From an uncultured Pseudomonadota bacterium (lineage in GTDB: Bacteria; Myxococcota_A; UBA796; SXON01), in NCBI GenBank assembly GCA_903875225.1, contig CAIQVJ010000023.1:1-38482 (forward strand): 38,482 nt of DNA, in the 5' to 3' direction. Positions 7,999-15,859 of this stretch are shown piece after piece. How positions within the stretch are numbered: the stretch's first letter is position 1; each line of letters opens with the position of its first letter. The notes under the pieces are model-generated. The model was given only the letters and a program-made list of their open reading frames with translations. It did no database searches and was not told the origin of the DNA. The position numbers and the translations under genes were made by a program.

Positions 7999-9378
7999 TC
8001 AGGGGCACGTGGGGTTGGCGGATCCGGGCGTGCCGTAGTCGGGCTCCACGCCGGACGCCCACCATGTGTACGCGGCGTCCGATGGCGTCGAGCACCAGCT
8101 GGTTTCGAGGTCGTTCGAGGTCGAGTCCAGCAGGGACGGTTCGAGGGCGAGCGAGCGTCCGTCGGCGCGGGGCCAGGCCGGCTCCGACCAGGCGACACCG
8201 TCCACGAGCACGCCAGTGGAGGGATCGCCGCCGAGGTAGAGCCCGACGGAGTCGTCGCCGGCCTGCAGCTCGAACGTGTTGTCGTGGAACGCCCCCGACC
8301 AGGTGCTCGCCTCGTCGGGATCGCCCCACACGTAGTCGCACGCGAGCGGGTAGGCAGCGCCGCTCGACGACTCGTAGGCGTCGGTCTTGCAGAACACCAG
8401 GTACTCACCGGGATCGGCGCTGACCCGCTCAGCGGGATCGATGTAGAACCCTGCGGTCATCGCGCTCCCCGCGCGGGCGACGTACCAGTCCGAGAGGTCC
8501 ACGGTCCGGGCGGACGCGTTGTACACCTCGAACCACTGCGCGTCTGGCACCGTGACGGCGTCGGGCGTGGGCTCCCCGGTGAACTCGGTGAAGACGAGGT
8601 CTCCGGGCAGCACGAAGTCCTCGTCGACAAACGCGTCGCAGTCGTCATCCACGCCGTTGTCCGCCTCCGTGGCGTCGGGATGGACGCTCGCCTCGCCGTC
8701 GTCGCAGTCGGTGCCGTCGCTCACGGAGCCCGGCGGCGCGGAGCAGGCCGTGACCATGGCGGCCGCGTCCCCGAAGCCGTCCTCGTCCGCGTCGGCGTAC
8801 CACGGGGTCGCGTCGGTCGCGCCGTCATCAACGACGCCGTTGCAGTCGTTGTCGATGGCGTCGCACACCTCGGGGTTGCCGGGAAATGCGGCCGGCTCTG
8901 CATCGTTGCAGTCGGTGTCGTTGTCGACGGGCACGGGATCCACGTCGCAGATGGTCACCGGGTGTGCGGCATCGCCGTAGCCATCGCCGTCTGCGTCGAT
9001 CCAGCCGTCGAGCCCGGGCGCCTCGTCCACCGACCCGTCGCAGTTGTTGTCCACGCCGTCGCACAGGTCTACGGCGTCGGGGTTGACCGCCGGATCGTAG
9101 TCGTTGCAGTCCACGTCCACGCTCACGCCGTCGGCGTCCTGATCGTCGTCGATGGTCGCGGGGTCGCAGTCGTTGTCCACGCCGTCGTAGTAGGTCTCGC
9201 CGGCGCCGGGGTGCACGGTGGGATCGGTGTCGTCGCAGTCGTCGGCGTCGGCGCGGTAGCCGTCGCCATCCAGGTCGTTCGGGTCACCGGCGTTGGTGTC
9301 GAACCAGTCCGAGGAGTCGTTCTCCACCCCGCTGCAACCGGTGAGCAGGGTCGGGATCAACAAGGCGAGGCGCAGCAT
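7999..9378 (-). CDS. Lipoprotein with MopE-type DxDxDG repeats and lamin-tail domain
   Basis: A 459-residue secreted lipoprotein; the signal ends in LLTGC with Cys 15. Residues about 30-250 are acidic repeats of the type DGDGYG, DCND and CDGVDNDCDG, a motif common in Myxococcota surface proteins and related to calcium/metal-binding repeats. The remainder looks like a lamin-tail (LTD) beta-sandwich (VFTEFTGEP, WFEVYNAS, VDLSDWYV, TPGSANPTC). The ATG at 9378 has GGAG five bases upstream; a GTG at 9384 would leave no room for it. It converges on the methyltransferase gene with one base between stop codons. A surface adhesion or structural role is inferred; no enzyme motif is seen. Confidence 0.85.
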   Translation of the reverse strand: MLRLALLIPTLLTGCSGVENDSSDWFDTNAGDPNDLDGDGYRADADDCDDTDPTVHPGAGETYYDGVDNDCDPATIDDDQDADGVSVDVDCNDYDPAVNPDAVDLCDGVDNNCDGSVDEAPGLDGWIDADGDGYGDAAHPVTICDVDPVPVDNDTDCNDAEPAAFPGNPEVCDAIDNDCNGVVDDGATDATPWYADADEDGFGDAAAMVTACSAPPGSVSDGTDCDDGEASVHPDATEADNGVDDDCDAFVDEDFVLPGDLVFTEFTGEPTPDAVTVPDAQWFEVYNASARTVDLSDWYVARAGSAMTAGFYIDPAERVSADPGEYLVFCKTDAYESSSGAAYPLACDYVWGDPDEASTWSGAFHDNTFELQAGDDSVGLYLGGDPSTGVLVDGVAWSEPAWPRADGRSLALEPSLLDSTSNDLETSWCSTPSDAAYTWWASGVEPDYGTPGSANPTCP

Positions 9379-9452
9379 CAACACTCCAGACCGAGGGGAG
9401 CTTACGTCGGTGGGAGCGGAAAATCGAGGGCGGTGGATGCACGTGGGCCTGG

Positions 9453-9467
9453 ACGGGTGTCACCCGT
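9453..9467 (-). terminator. Perfect hairpin at the end of the tungstate-transport run
   Basis: ACGGGT-GTC-ACCCGT is a perfect 15-base stem-loop spanning the TGA stop of the phosphatidyltransferase gene. It could end or stabilise the minus-strand transcript of the tup operon; there is no T-run, so termination is uncertain. The rest of the 81-base gap to 9378 shows nothing else. Confidence 0.35.
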
Positions 9468-10014
9468 TCGGGGCTCGGCCCCGGGGCTTGACCCCGAAGA
9501 AGAACAGGCCGTAGTCCACGCTCGCGATGGTCCCCAGCACCCCTGTCGCCACGGTGAGGAGGAGCGCCAGGACGGAGTCCGGCCACCCGCCGAGCACGAC
9601 GAAGAAGCCGAGGAAGAGGGTGATCGCCGTGGCCCGGCCCCAGGCGCTGGTGCGGGGTGGCGGCACCTGCTCGGTCCGAAAGCGGTGCATGAGGAAGAAG
9701 TGCATCGGCAACTGGATGAGCTCCCGGCTGAACCAGCAGAGCATGAACCAGTCGGGCACGATGTCGGCGAGCGCCAGGGCCCAGCCGAGGTTCACGTGCA
9801 GCGCCTTGTCCACCCAGGCGTCGTAGGCGGCCCCGGCGCGGGTGGCGTGGCCCCACCGGCGGGCCACGTAGCCATCGGCGACGTCTGTCCACACCGCGAA
9901 CAGGTACAGCGGGAGGAGCCACGGCGTACCGAGCGCGTAGGGCAGGGTTCCGGCCATCAGGAGGCGCAACGTGGTGAAGGCGCCGGCCGGGGTGTACAGG
10001 TGGCTCCACTTCAT
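9460..10014 (-). CDS. CDP-alcohol phosphatidyltransferase family protein
   Basis: A 184-residue integral membrane enzyme with the complete family motif DxxDGxxAR-x8-GxxxDxxxD: Asp 44, Asp 47, Gly 48, Ala 51, Arg 52, Gly 61, Asp 65 and Asp 69. These residues bind two metal ions and the CDP group; the final Asp is the catalytic base. Family members transfer a phosphatidyl or similar group from a CDP-lipid to an alcohol acceptor (glycerol phosphate, inositol, serine). About five or six membrane segments are visible. The acceptor cannot be deduced. The gene starts 14 bases after tupC stops, so it appears to be the last gene of the tungstate operon, although no functional link is obvious. Confidence 0.9.
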   Translation of the reverse strand: MKWSHLYTPAGAFTTLRLLMAGTLPYALGTPWLLPLYLFAVWTDVADGYVARRWGHATRAGAAYDAWVDKALHVNLGWALALADIVPDWFMLCWFSRELIQLPMHFFLMHRFRTEQVPPPRTSAWGRATAITLFLGFFVVLGGWPDSVLALLLTVATGVLGTIASVDYGLFFFGVKPRGRAPNG

Positions 10015-10028
10015 GCGTCGGGTTCAGG

Positions 10029-10610
10029 CTATCGTTCGCGGGGCGGGGGCGCTCCTCCCAGCCGGACCACGCGGTCCACGGGGATCCCCCCGAGGTGCGG
10101 TGCCGCGTACACCAGCGCTCCAGCGTGGTCGTCGAGGATCGCTGCGACACGCTCCGCCCCGTCGCCGTCGAGCGCCGCGAGTGGCTCGTCCAGCAGCAGG
10201 AGCCGGGGCCGGGTGGCGAGCGCCCGGGCGAGCGCCACCCGCTGTCGCTCCCCCCCAGAGAGGTCGCGCGTGGATCGGTCGGCGAGGTGCGCCGCCCCCA
10301 GCCGATCCAGCAGGGCCTCGGCCTCTCCGACGGGGTGTCCGTGGAGCCGGAGCGCCCATGCGACCTCGCTGCGTGCCGTTCCGCGGAAGAGGTAGGGGCG
10401 TTGGTGCACCAGGACTGCTCCGCCGGGCACACCCTCCAGGCGTCCGGAGGTTGGCTCCTGGAGCCCCGCGAGCACCCGGAGCAGGGTGGACTTGCCGCTG
10501 CCGTTCGGCCCCTCCACCCCCACGCGCTCGTGTTCGCCGATCTCGAGGGCAGGCAGGTCCACAGCCACGACCGGCCCGAACCGCACCACCAGCCCCTGCA
10601 AGCGGATCAT
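10029..10610 (-). CDS. tupC: Tungstate ABC transporter ATP-binding protein
   Basis: A compact 193-residue ABC ATPase with Walker A GPNGSGKST (residues 34-42), the signature LSGGERQRVALARAL, Walker B RLLLLDEPLAALD, and a switch-histidine region APHLG. It powers uptake of the oxyanion captured by TupA through TupB at the inner membrane. The start overlaps the tupB stop by four bases (ATGA), so translation is coupled. It lacks the C-terminal regulatory (TOBE) domain that ModC proteins carry, consistent with a TupC-type ATPase. Substrate assignment rests on TupA. Confidence 0.9.
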   Translation of the reverse strand: MIRLQGLVVRFGPVVAVDLPALEIGEHERVGVEGPNGSGKSTLLRVLAGLQEPTSGRLEGVPGGAVLVHQRPYLFRGTARSEVAWALRLHGHPVGEAEALLDRLGAAHLADRSTRDLSGGERQRVALARALATRPRLLLLDEPLAALDGDGAERVAAILDDHAGALVYAAPHLGGIPVDRVVRLGGAPPPRER

Positions 10611-11302
10611 CGCCGGTCCTCCCGGGACAGGAGCTGCACGGCGACGGCGGCCCCGGCCGCGGCAGCGAGCAGGATGAGCCCCGGCGCCAGGGCCCGCGCC
10701 AGCTCCCCGCGGCCCAGTTCGAGCTGGATCGTCGAGGCGAGCGTGCGGGTGTACAGGCGGATGTTGCCCCCCACGGTGACGGCCACGCCGAGCTCGGTGA
10801 AGCACCGCCCGAACGAGGCCAGCACGATCGACACCAGCCCCGGGCGCACCTCCCCGAGGATCCGCACCATGGCGGCGGGGCGGCTCGCGCCGAGCGTGAG
10901 CGCGGTCTCCACCACCTGCCGATCGAGCCCCGCCAGGAGCCCGTGCGCGAGGCTCGCCATCAGCGGGATCGCCAGCAGCACCTCGCCGGTGACGATCGCG
11001 GTGCGGGTGTACAGCAGGTCGAGCCCGCCGAGCGGACCCTGCCGGCTCAAGAGCCCGAAGACCAGGAGCCCGACGAGCACCGTGGGCATCGACATCCCGA
11101 GGCGGAGCAGGAAGACCTGCGCCCTGTACCCGCGGGGTCGGAAGAGCCCGAGCCACGCGCCCCAGGGGATCGCGATGGCGGAGGCGAGGCTCACGGAGGC
11201 CAGGGTGCAGGAGAGGGACACCCAGGTCGCGTGTAGCACCTCGGGGTCTCCCGTGACCACGAGGCGCGCGGCCTCGACCACCCCCCCGGTGATGTAGTTC
11301 AC
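10607..11302 (-). CDS. tupB: Tungstate ABC transporter permease
   Basis: A 231-residue permease of the ModB/CysW family with about five or six membrane helices. The cytoplasmic EAA loop that docks the ATPase is visible as ETALTLGASRPAAMVRIL. It starts with GTG at 11302, overlapping the tupA stop (GTGA), and its stop overlaps the tupC start. With TupA and TupC it should import tungstate across the inner membrane. TupB-type permeases are usually about this length. Confidence 0.9.
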   Translation of the reverse strand: MNYITGGVVEAARLVVTGDPEVLHATWVSLSCTLASVSLASAIAIPWGAWLGLFRPRGYRAQVFLLRLGMSMPTVLVGLLVFGLLSRQGPLGGLDLLYTRTAIVTGEVLLAIPLMASLAHGLLAGLDRQVVETALTLGASRPAAMVRILGEVRPGLVSIVLASFGRCFTELGVAVTVGGNIRLYTRTLASTIQLELGRGELARALAPGLILLAAAAGAAVAVQLLSREDRR

Positions 11303-12117
11303 GTGCCCGTTGCGGCGGGATGGAACAGCACCTGGCCCCCGATCTGGAAGGCGCCGATGCGGGCCTGCCCGGCCGGCGAGACGAGCCAGTCCCGGAGCTT
11401 TCGCGCGCCGCTGGCGTTGACGTCGGGGTGCTTCTCCGGGTTGACGAGGATGATCCCGTAGGGGTTTCGCAGCGCCGGGTCTCCCTCCACCAGTACGTCG
11501 AGCCCCACCCTGGAGGCGTAGGCGAGCCAGGTGCCCCGATCAGCGAGGATGTAGGCCTGGCGCTGATTTGCGAGCAACAGGCACGGGCCCATGCCCTGGC
11601 CCGCATCGATGTAGCCGGGCCCCGTGGGCGGGCCCCCTGCTTCGGCCCAGATCGCCTTCTCGCGGACGTGGGTCCCCGACTCGTCGCCCCGGGAGACGAA
11701 CGTCGCCCCGGACGCCTTGATCTTCCCGAACGCCTCTGCAGGGCTCGCGAGCCCGCGCACGGCTGCCGGATCGGACTTCGGCCCCGCGACGAGAAAATCG
11801 TTCCACATGATGTCGCGGCGCTCGATGCCCCAGCCCTGCGCGACGAATTCGTCCTCGTTCTTGCGCGCGTGGACGAGCACGAGGTCCGCATCTCCGCGTC
11901 GCCCGAGCTCCAGCGCCTGCCCGGAGCCGACGGCGACCACCTGGACCTGGATCCCCGTCTCCTCTTGGAACGGCTCCAGGAGAAAGGTGCTCAGGCCCGA
12001 ATCGTCTGTCGAGGTCGTCGTGACGAGGCGCACGCGCTCGGGGACCTTCGGGCCGCAGCCGGTGGCGAGCAGGGCGAGGACGACGGCGAGGAGGGCCTTG
12101 CAGGCTGGGGTGTTCAT
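11299..12117 (-). CDS. tupA: Tungstate-binding lipoprotein of ABC importer
   Basis: A 272-residue substrate-binding protein. The signal ends in LLATGC, so Cys 21 should be lipidated and the protein tethered to a membrane. The motif TTTSTDDSGL (from residue 33) is the hallmark of TupA, which binds tungstate with very high selectivity over molybdate; ModA and WtpA use different motifs. Further family segments are GSGQALELGRRGDADLVLVH, DFLVAGP, FVSRGDESGTH and NPYGIILV. It overlaps tupB (GTGA) and the upstream lipoprotein (ATGA). Its position beside molybdopterin genes and a BamB-type enzyme explains the need for tungsten. Confidence 0.92.
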   Translation of the reverse strand: MNTPACKALLAVVLALLATGCGPKVPERVRLVTTTSTDDSGLSTFLLEPFQEETGIQVQVVAVGSGQALELGRRGDADLVLVHARKNEDEFVAQGWGIERRDIMWNDFLVAGPKSDPAAVRGLASPAEAFGKIKASGATFVSRGDESGTHVREKAIWAEAGGPPTGPGYIDAGQGMGPCLLLANQRQAYILADRGTWLAYASRVGLDVLVEGDPALRNPYGIILVNPEKHPDVNASGARKLRDWLVSPAGQARIGAFQIGGQVLFHPAATGT

Positions 12118-12530
12118 TGCCGGGTGAGCTCCATGCGGTAGGCGTCGTGCACGCGGAAGGTGTCGGGGAGGTACTGGTCGGCGGTGAACACCACGCGGCG
12201 GGTGCCGACCTCCAGGTAGCCGTGCTCGATGTTCGTCCAGTCGGCGAACCCGCCGTGGGAGAAGCCGTCGACGGCGATGATCTTGAGGTGCCAGTCGTCC
12301 AGCGGCGGGGGGAGGTCGGGCTGGAGCACGGACGCGAGTGGGACGACGGTGCGCTCGATACCACCGTCGTCGATCGTCAGGGTGGGGAGCCCGTCGATCC
12401 GCCGGTAGAAGACCACGCCGTCCCGGACGATCTCGAGGCACGCGCTGTCCCCTCGCGCGTCACAGGCGGGAGCGTTCACGATGGCGGGCTTGGCGCCGCA
12501 GCCAGCCAGACAGAGCATCAACAGCAGCAT
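12114..12530 (-). CDS. Small lipoprotein resembling a molybdopterin-binding (SUOX-fold) domain, first gene of the tup run
   Basis: A 138-residue protein. The lipobox MLCLAGC places the lipidated Cys at 11. The rest, with TVVPLASVLQ, HLKIIAVDGFSHG and a C-terminal DAYRMEL, resembles the small sulfite-oxidase-type molybdopterin-binding fold (pattern PLxxLL then VxxxDGYS) without the cofactor-ligating Cys of real oxidases. The resemblance is from memory and is weak. ATG at 12530 has GGAG five bases upstream. Its stop overlaps the tupA ATG, so it is the leading gene of the transporter operon. A role in capturing or sensing tungstate or the cofactor outside the cytoplasm is a guess from position. 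Confidence 0.6.
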   Translation of the reverse strand: MLLLMLCLAGCGAKPAIVNAPACDARGDSACLEIVRDGVVFYRRIDGLPTLTIDDGGIERTVVPLASVLQPDLPPPLDDWHLKIIAVDGFSHGGFADWTNIEHGYLEVGTRRVVFTADQYLPDTFRVHDAYRMELTRQ

Positions 12531-12578
12531 GGGAGCTCCACGAGCGGTCGCCTAATCCACCGGCGGCGCGCGCACCGG

Positions 12579-12593
12579 CCCGCTGGAAGCGGG
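12579..12593 (-). terminator. Hairpin between the moeA pair and the tup operon
   Basis: CCCGCT-GGA-AGCGGG forms a six-bp stem in the 101-base gap between the moeA fusion and the lipoprotein gene. It could end the moeA transcript or belong to the leader of the tup operon; no T-run is present. The gap also holds a 10-base direct repeat GTCATTCGAC at 12598-12607 and 12631-12640. I see no structure I could call a molybdenum/tungsten-cofactor riboswitch. Confidence 0.3.
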
Positions 12594-12631
12594 GTGGGTC
12601 ATTCGACGGCCTGCGGGGGAGGGGCCTTGCG

Positions 12632-14602
12632 TCATTCGACCGTCCGCGCCTGCCCCGTCCGCGCGGTGTCGTACCCCCCGAGCCCGCGAGCGCGCGCATG
12701 GAACGCGGCCGAGTCGATGACGTCCAGCACCTGCTGCACACCGGGGTGGTGGAGGAACGCCGCCGGGATGACGAGCTCGTAGCGCTCGGTGGCGACGGGC
12801 ACGAAGTCGAGCCCCAGCGCGCGGGCGGCGGCGCCGATGCACAGCCCCGCGTCTGCAGCCCCGCTGAGCACTGCGACGGCAACTGCCATGTGGGTGTACT
12901 CCTCGGTCGGGTAGCCGCGGATCGCCGTGGCCGCGATCCCGGCCTCGCCCAGGAGGTGGTCCAGGAGCACCCGGGTGCCCGAGCCGGCCTGACGGTTCAC
13001 GAAGCGCACGTCCGGACGGACCAGGTCCGCGAGCGCCCGCAGCCCAAGCGGGTTCCCCCGCGGCACCGCCAGCCCCTGCTCGCGGTCCACCAGGTGGACG
13101 AGACGCACGGGAACCCCGGGGAGATAGCGCCGCACGAAGTTCACATTGTACGACCCGTCCGTCGGATCGAGCAGGTGGGCACCGGCGAGATGGCAGGCGC
13201 CGTCGCGCAGGGCCCGCAGGCCCCCGAGGCTGCCGACGTGGCTCGAGCTCAAGGTCACGCCCGACCCGCGGGCGCGGAGCAGGTCGGCGATGACATCGAG
13301 GCAGAGGTCGTGGCTGCCCACCGCCACGACGTTCTGCTCGATCTCCTCGATCGGCCGGAGCAGCTCAACCCGAACAGGCTCGTGGGGATGCACGCCTTCG
13401 AGGTCTGCCGGGATGCAGAGCATGCCGTCCGCCTGGCTGAAGCTCGTGACGGTGCCCGCGCCGCGGGGCAGGGGCGTAGCCACCAGCCGGTCCCCGACAC
13501 GGCCCAGCCGCACGCGCACGAATTCGTCCATGCCGAGCTTTGACGCAATCTTGCGCGTCGGGTGGGCCCACTCCACGGGGCGGCGCGCCGGCGACACCCC
13601 CTGCATGCGGGCGAGCGCGGGCGCCACGAACTGCTCGAAGCACAGGATCGCCGAGACCGGGTAGCCGGGAACGCCGACGACAGGCTTGCCCTCGACGTCT
13701 GCGAGCACCGTGGGCTTGCCCGGCATCATCGTCACGCCGTGGACGAACACCTCGCCGACGCGCTCGGCAGCGGCCCGCGTGAAGTCGCGGCTGCCCGCGC
13801 TGGAGCCCCCGATCACCAGGACGACGTCGTACGGCCCGCGCACGGCCGCGAGCAGCGTCTCGCAGATGTGGTCCAGGTTGTCGCCGATGGCGGCATGAAG
13901 CGTGTACGTGCCTCCGCTCGCCTCCACCAGCTTTCCGAGCATCGTGCCGTTGAACTCGATGATGGTGCCGGGACGGAGCGCGTTCACATCGACGTTCTCG
14001 GGAGACACGATCTCCGCTCCGGTCGGGATGATCAGCACCCTCGGTCGGCGGACCACCGGGACCTCGAAGATCCCGCCCGCCATCAGCGCGCCCACGCAGG
14101 TGGGTCCGATCCGGTGATGCCGGGGAAAGAGCATCTCGGTCGCGACGATGTCCTCCCCCACGCGGCGTACGTGCTGCCAGGGAAAGATCGGCGCCTCGAT
14201 GCGGATCGCCCCCTCCAGCACCTGCACGTGCTCGATCATGATGACCGCGTCGCAGCCCTCGGGCATCACCTCGCCGGTGTTGACCGGATGTGCGCCACCC
14301 TGGAGCGCAAGGTCCCGGGGGCCCGCCTGGCTTGCGCCGAACGTGTCGGCGGAGCGCACGGCGAAGCCGTCCATGGCGGCGCCGGGGTAGCTCGGCGCGG
14401 AGACCCTGGCGTGGACGGCCTCGGCGAGCACGCGTCCCACGGCCATGGCCACGGGCACGCGCTCTCCGGGCAGTCGCTGCGGAAAGCGGCTCTCCATCAG
14501 CGCTCGCGCCTCCGCGAGGCCGGTCATGCGCAGGTAGACGTTCCGGGAGTGCGGGCCGCAGGACGGTGGAGCGTCGGTGCGCGGATCGGGGTCGTGGGGC
14601 AA
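12632..14602 (-). CDS. MoeA fused to a periplasmic-binding-protein-like domain
   Basis: A 656-residue fusion. Residues about 25-420 are MoeA, the enzyme that inserts molybdate or tungstate into adenylated molybdopterin: PSYPGAAMDGFAVR, NTGEVMPEGCDAVIMIEH, RVLIIPTGAEIV, VIGGSSAGSRDFT, VTMMPGKPT and GVPGYPVSA. Residues about 430-640 are a substrate-binding-like domain related to LysR effector and ModA-type domains (GSHDLCLDVIADLLR, GLALAVPRG-like GLAVPRGNPLG, GSGTRVLLD). Such fusions are known in anaerobes and archaea and may sense or hand over the oxyanion. The start is TTG at 14602: it has GAGG five bases upstream, and the segment NVYLRM before the first ATG (14527) is typical of this subfamily. 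The ribosome site overlaps the upstream moeA stop, so both are coupled. Confidence 0.88.
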   Translation of the reverse strand: MPHDPDPRTDAPPSCGPHSRNVYLRMTGLAEARALMESRFPQRLPGERVPVAMAVGRVLAEAVHARVSAPSYPGAAMDGFAVRSADTFGASQAGPRDLALQGGAHPVNTGEVMPEGCDAVIMIEHVQVLEGAIRIEAPIFPWQHVRRVGEDIVATEMLFPRHHRIGPTCVGALMAGGIFEVPVVRRPRVLIIPTGAEIVSPENVDVNALRPGTIIEFNGTMLGKLVEASGGTYTLHAAIGDNLDHICETLLAAVRGPYDVVLVIGGSSAGSRDFTRAAAERVGEVFVHGVTMMPGKPTVLADVEGKPVVGVPGYPVSAILCFEQFVAPALARMQGVSPARRPVEWAHPTRKIASKLGMDEFVRVRLGRVGDRLVATPLPRGAGTVTSFSQADGMLCIPADLEGVHPHEPVRVELLRPIEEIEQNVVAVGSHDLCLDVIADLLRARGSGVTLSSSHVGSLGGLRALRDGACHLAGAHLLDPTDGSYNVNFVRRYLPGVPVRLVHLVDREQGLAVPRGNPLGLRALADLVRPDVRFVNRQAGSGTRVLLDHLLGEAGIAATAIRGYPTEEYTHMAVAVAVLSGAADAGLCIGAAARALGLDFVPVATERYELVIPAAFLHHPGVQQVLDVIDSAAFHARARGLGGYDTARTGQARTVE

Positions 14603-14609
14603 GGAAACC

Positions 14610-15842
14610 TCAGAACAGGAGCACGGAGACCGTGGCGCCGGCGAGGAGGCCTTCGGCCTCCCGGTCGATGCGGACGAGGCCGTGCGCTCCGACCATGGTG
14701 TTGAGCAGGCCGGAGCGGCCGAGCACCGGTACGGCGAGCACGCCGTCCGGGTGGTCCTCCAGGCGCACGCGCACGAAGTCCGTCCGCCCGTGGGCCGAGG
14801 CCACGCTGCGGGAGAGGCGCGCCGGGACGTTGCGCCAGGCCGCGCCCTCTCCCGGGGCCAGCCCGGCCAGCCGCTCCAGGAAGGGCCGGACCAGCACCCG
14901 GAACACGACCATGGCCGACGCCACGTGTCCGGGCAGGCCCCACACGGCCTGCCGGCCCGACCGGGCGAGGATGGTGGGCTTTCCCGGGCTGATCGCTACG
15001 CCGTGGAAGTGGAGCTCGGCGTCGGGCAGGGCCTCGATCACGTCGAGGGTGAGATCGCGGGTGCCCACGGAGGAGCCGCCGGAGATCAGCAGCGTGTCGG
15101 CCTGCGCGAGCGCGTCGGTGCAGGCGGACGACAGGGTCTCCAGCACGTCGTGCACGATCCCGACGCGGACCGCGATCCCGCCGGCATCCTCGACGAGGGC
15201 GGCGAGGGTGGTCGAGTTCACGTCGCGCACCTGGCCGGGACCGATCGGGCTCCCCGGGGGCACGATCTCGTCTCCCGTGGACAGGATCGCGACCACCGGC
15301 CTGCGGAACACCAGCACGTCCACCAACCCGATGGCGGCCAGCAGCCCGGCCTCCTGCGGGCGGATCCTTCGGCCGACCGTGAGGAGGATCTGCCCGGCAG
15401 CGGCGTCCTCGTCCGCCGCGATCACGTTCTCCCCGGGGGCGACCGCGCGGCTCACCTCGATGCTGGTCCCGTCCAGGGCCTCGGTGTGCTCGACCATCAC
15501 GATCGCGTCTGCGCCCTCGGGCACCATGCCGCCGGTGAGGATGCGGATCGCCTGACCCCTGCCGACGCAGGCCGCTGCGGCCTCGCCCATGCGCACGGAC
15601 CCCACGATGTCCAGGAGGGCCGGGGCCGCCTCCGACGCCCCGAAGGTGGAGACCGCGCACACGGCGAAGCCATCCACCGTCGAACGCCGGAAACCAGGCA
15701 GGTCGGCCGGGCAGGCCACGTCCCGGGCCAGGATCCGTCCGGGCGCATGGTCGAGCGAAACGGTCTCGGTCCCCACGACGCTGAACCGCTCGCAGCAGGC
15801 CAGGGCGTGCTCCAGGGATGCGACCTTGAGGAATTCCCGCAT
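14610..15842 (-). CDS. moeA: Molybdopterin molybdenumtransferase MoeA (probably tungsten-dedicated)
   Basis: A 410-residue protein of standard MoeA length. In order: FRRSTVDGFAV, ILTGGMVPEGADAIVMVEH, AILSTGDEIV, LLISGGSSVGTRDLT, GVAISPGKPT and GLPGHVASA; the C-terminal domain IV is complete. MoeA ligates metal to the molybdopterin dithiolene, releasing AMP. Bacteria that use both Mo and W often carry two MoeA isoforms; location between the W transporter and a W-enzyme operon suggests a role in tungsten cofactor assembly. The gene is first in the run that continues with the MoeA fusion. Its ATG (15842) is only 17 bases from the divergent cysteine desulfurase ATG, so the two promoters must overlap the opposing coding regions. 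Confidence 0.9.
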   Translation of the reverse strand: MREFLKVASLEHALACCERFSVVGTETVSLDHAPGRILARDVACPADLPGFRRSTVDGFAVCAVSTFGASEAAPALLDIVGSVRMGEAAAACVGRGQAIRILTGGMVPEGADAIVMVEHTEALDGTSIEVSRAVAPGENVIAADEDAAAGQILLTVGRRIRPQEAGLLAAIGLVDVLVFRRPVVAILSTGDEIVPPGSPIGPGQVRDVNSTTLAALVEDAGGIAVRVGIVHDVLETLSSACTDALAQADTLLISGGSSVGTRDLTLDVIEALPDAELHFHGVAISPGKPTILARSGRQAVWGLPGHVASAMVVFRVLVRPFLERLAGLAPGEGAAWRNVPARLSRSVASAHGRTDFVRVRLEDHPDGVLAVPVLGRSGLLNTMVGAHGLVRIDREAEGLLAGATVSVLLF

Positions 15843-15859
15843 GCCGCAGCGGTTAACCG

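Noticed and set aside
12579..12593. A firm intrinsic terminator after the moeA pair
   Set aside because: Hairpin is short and lacks a T-run; kept only as a low-confidence structure.
12531..12631. Molybdenum/tungsten-cofactor riboswitch before the tup operon
   Set aside because: The gap is too short and shows only one six-bp hairpin and a short direct repeat; no matching pattern.
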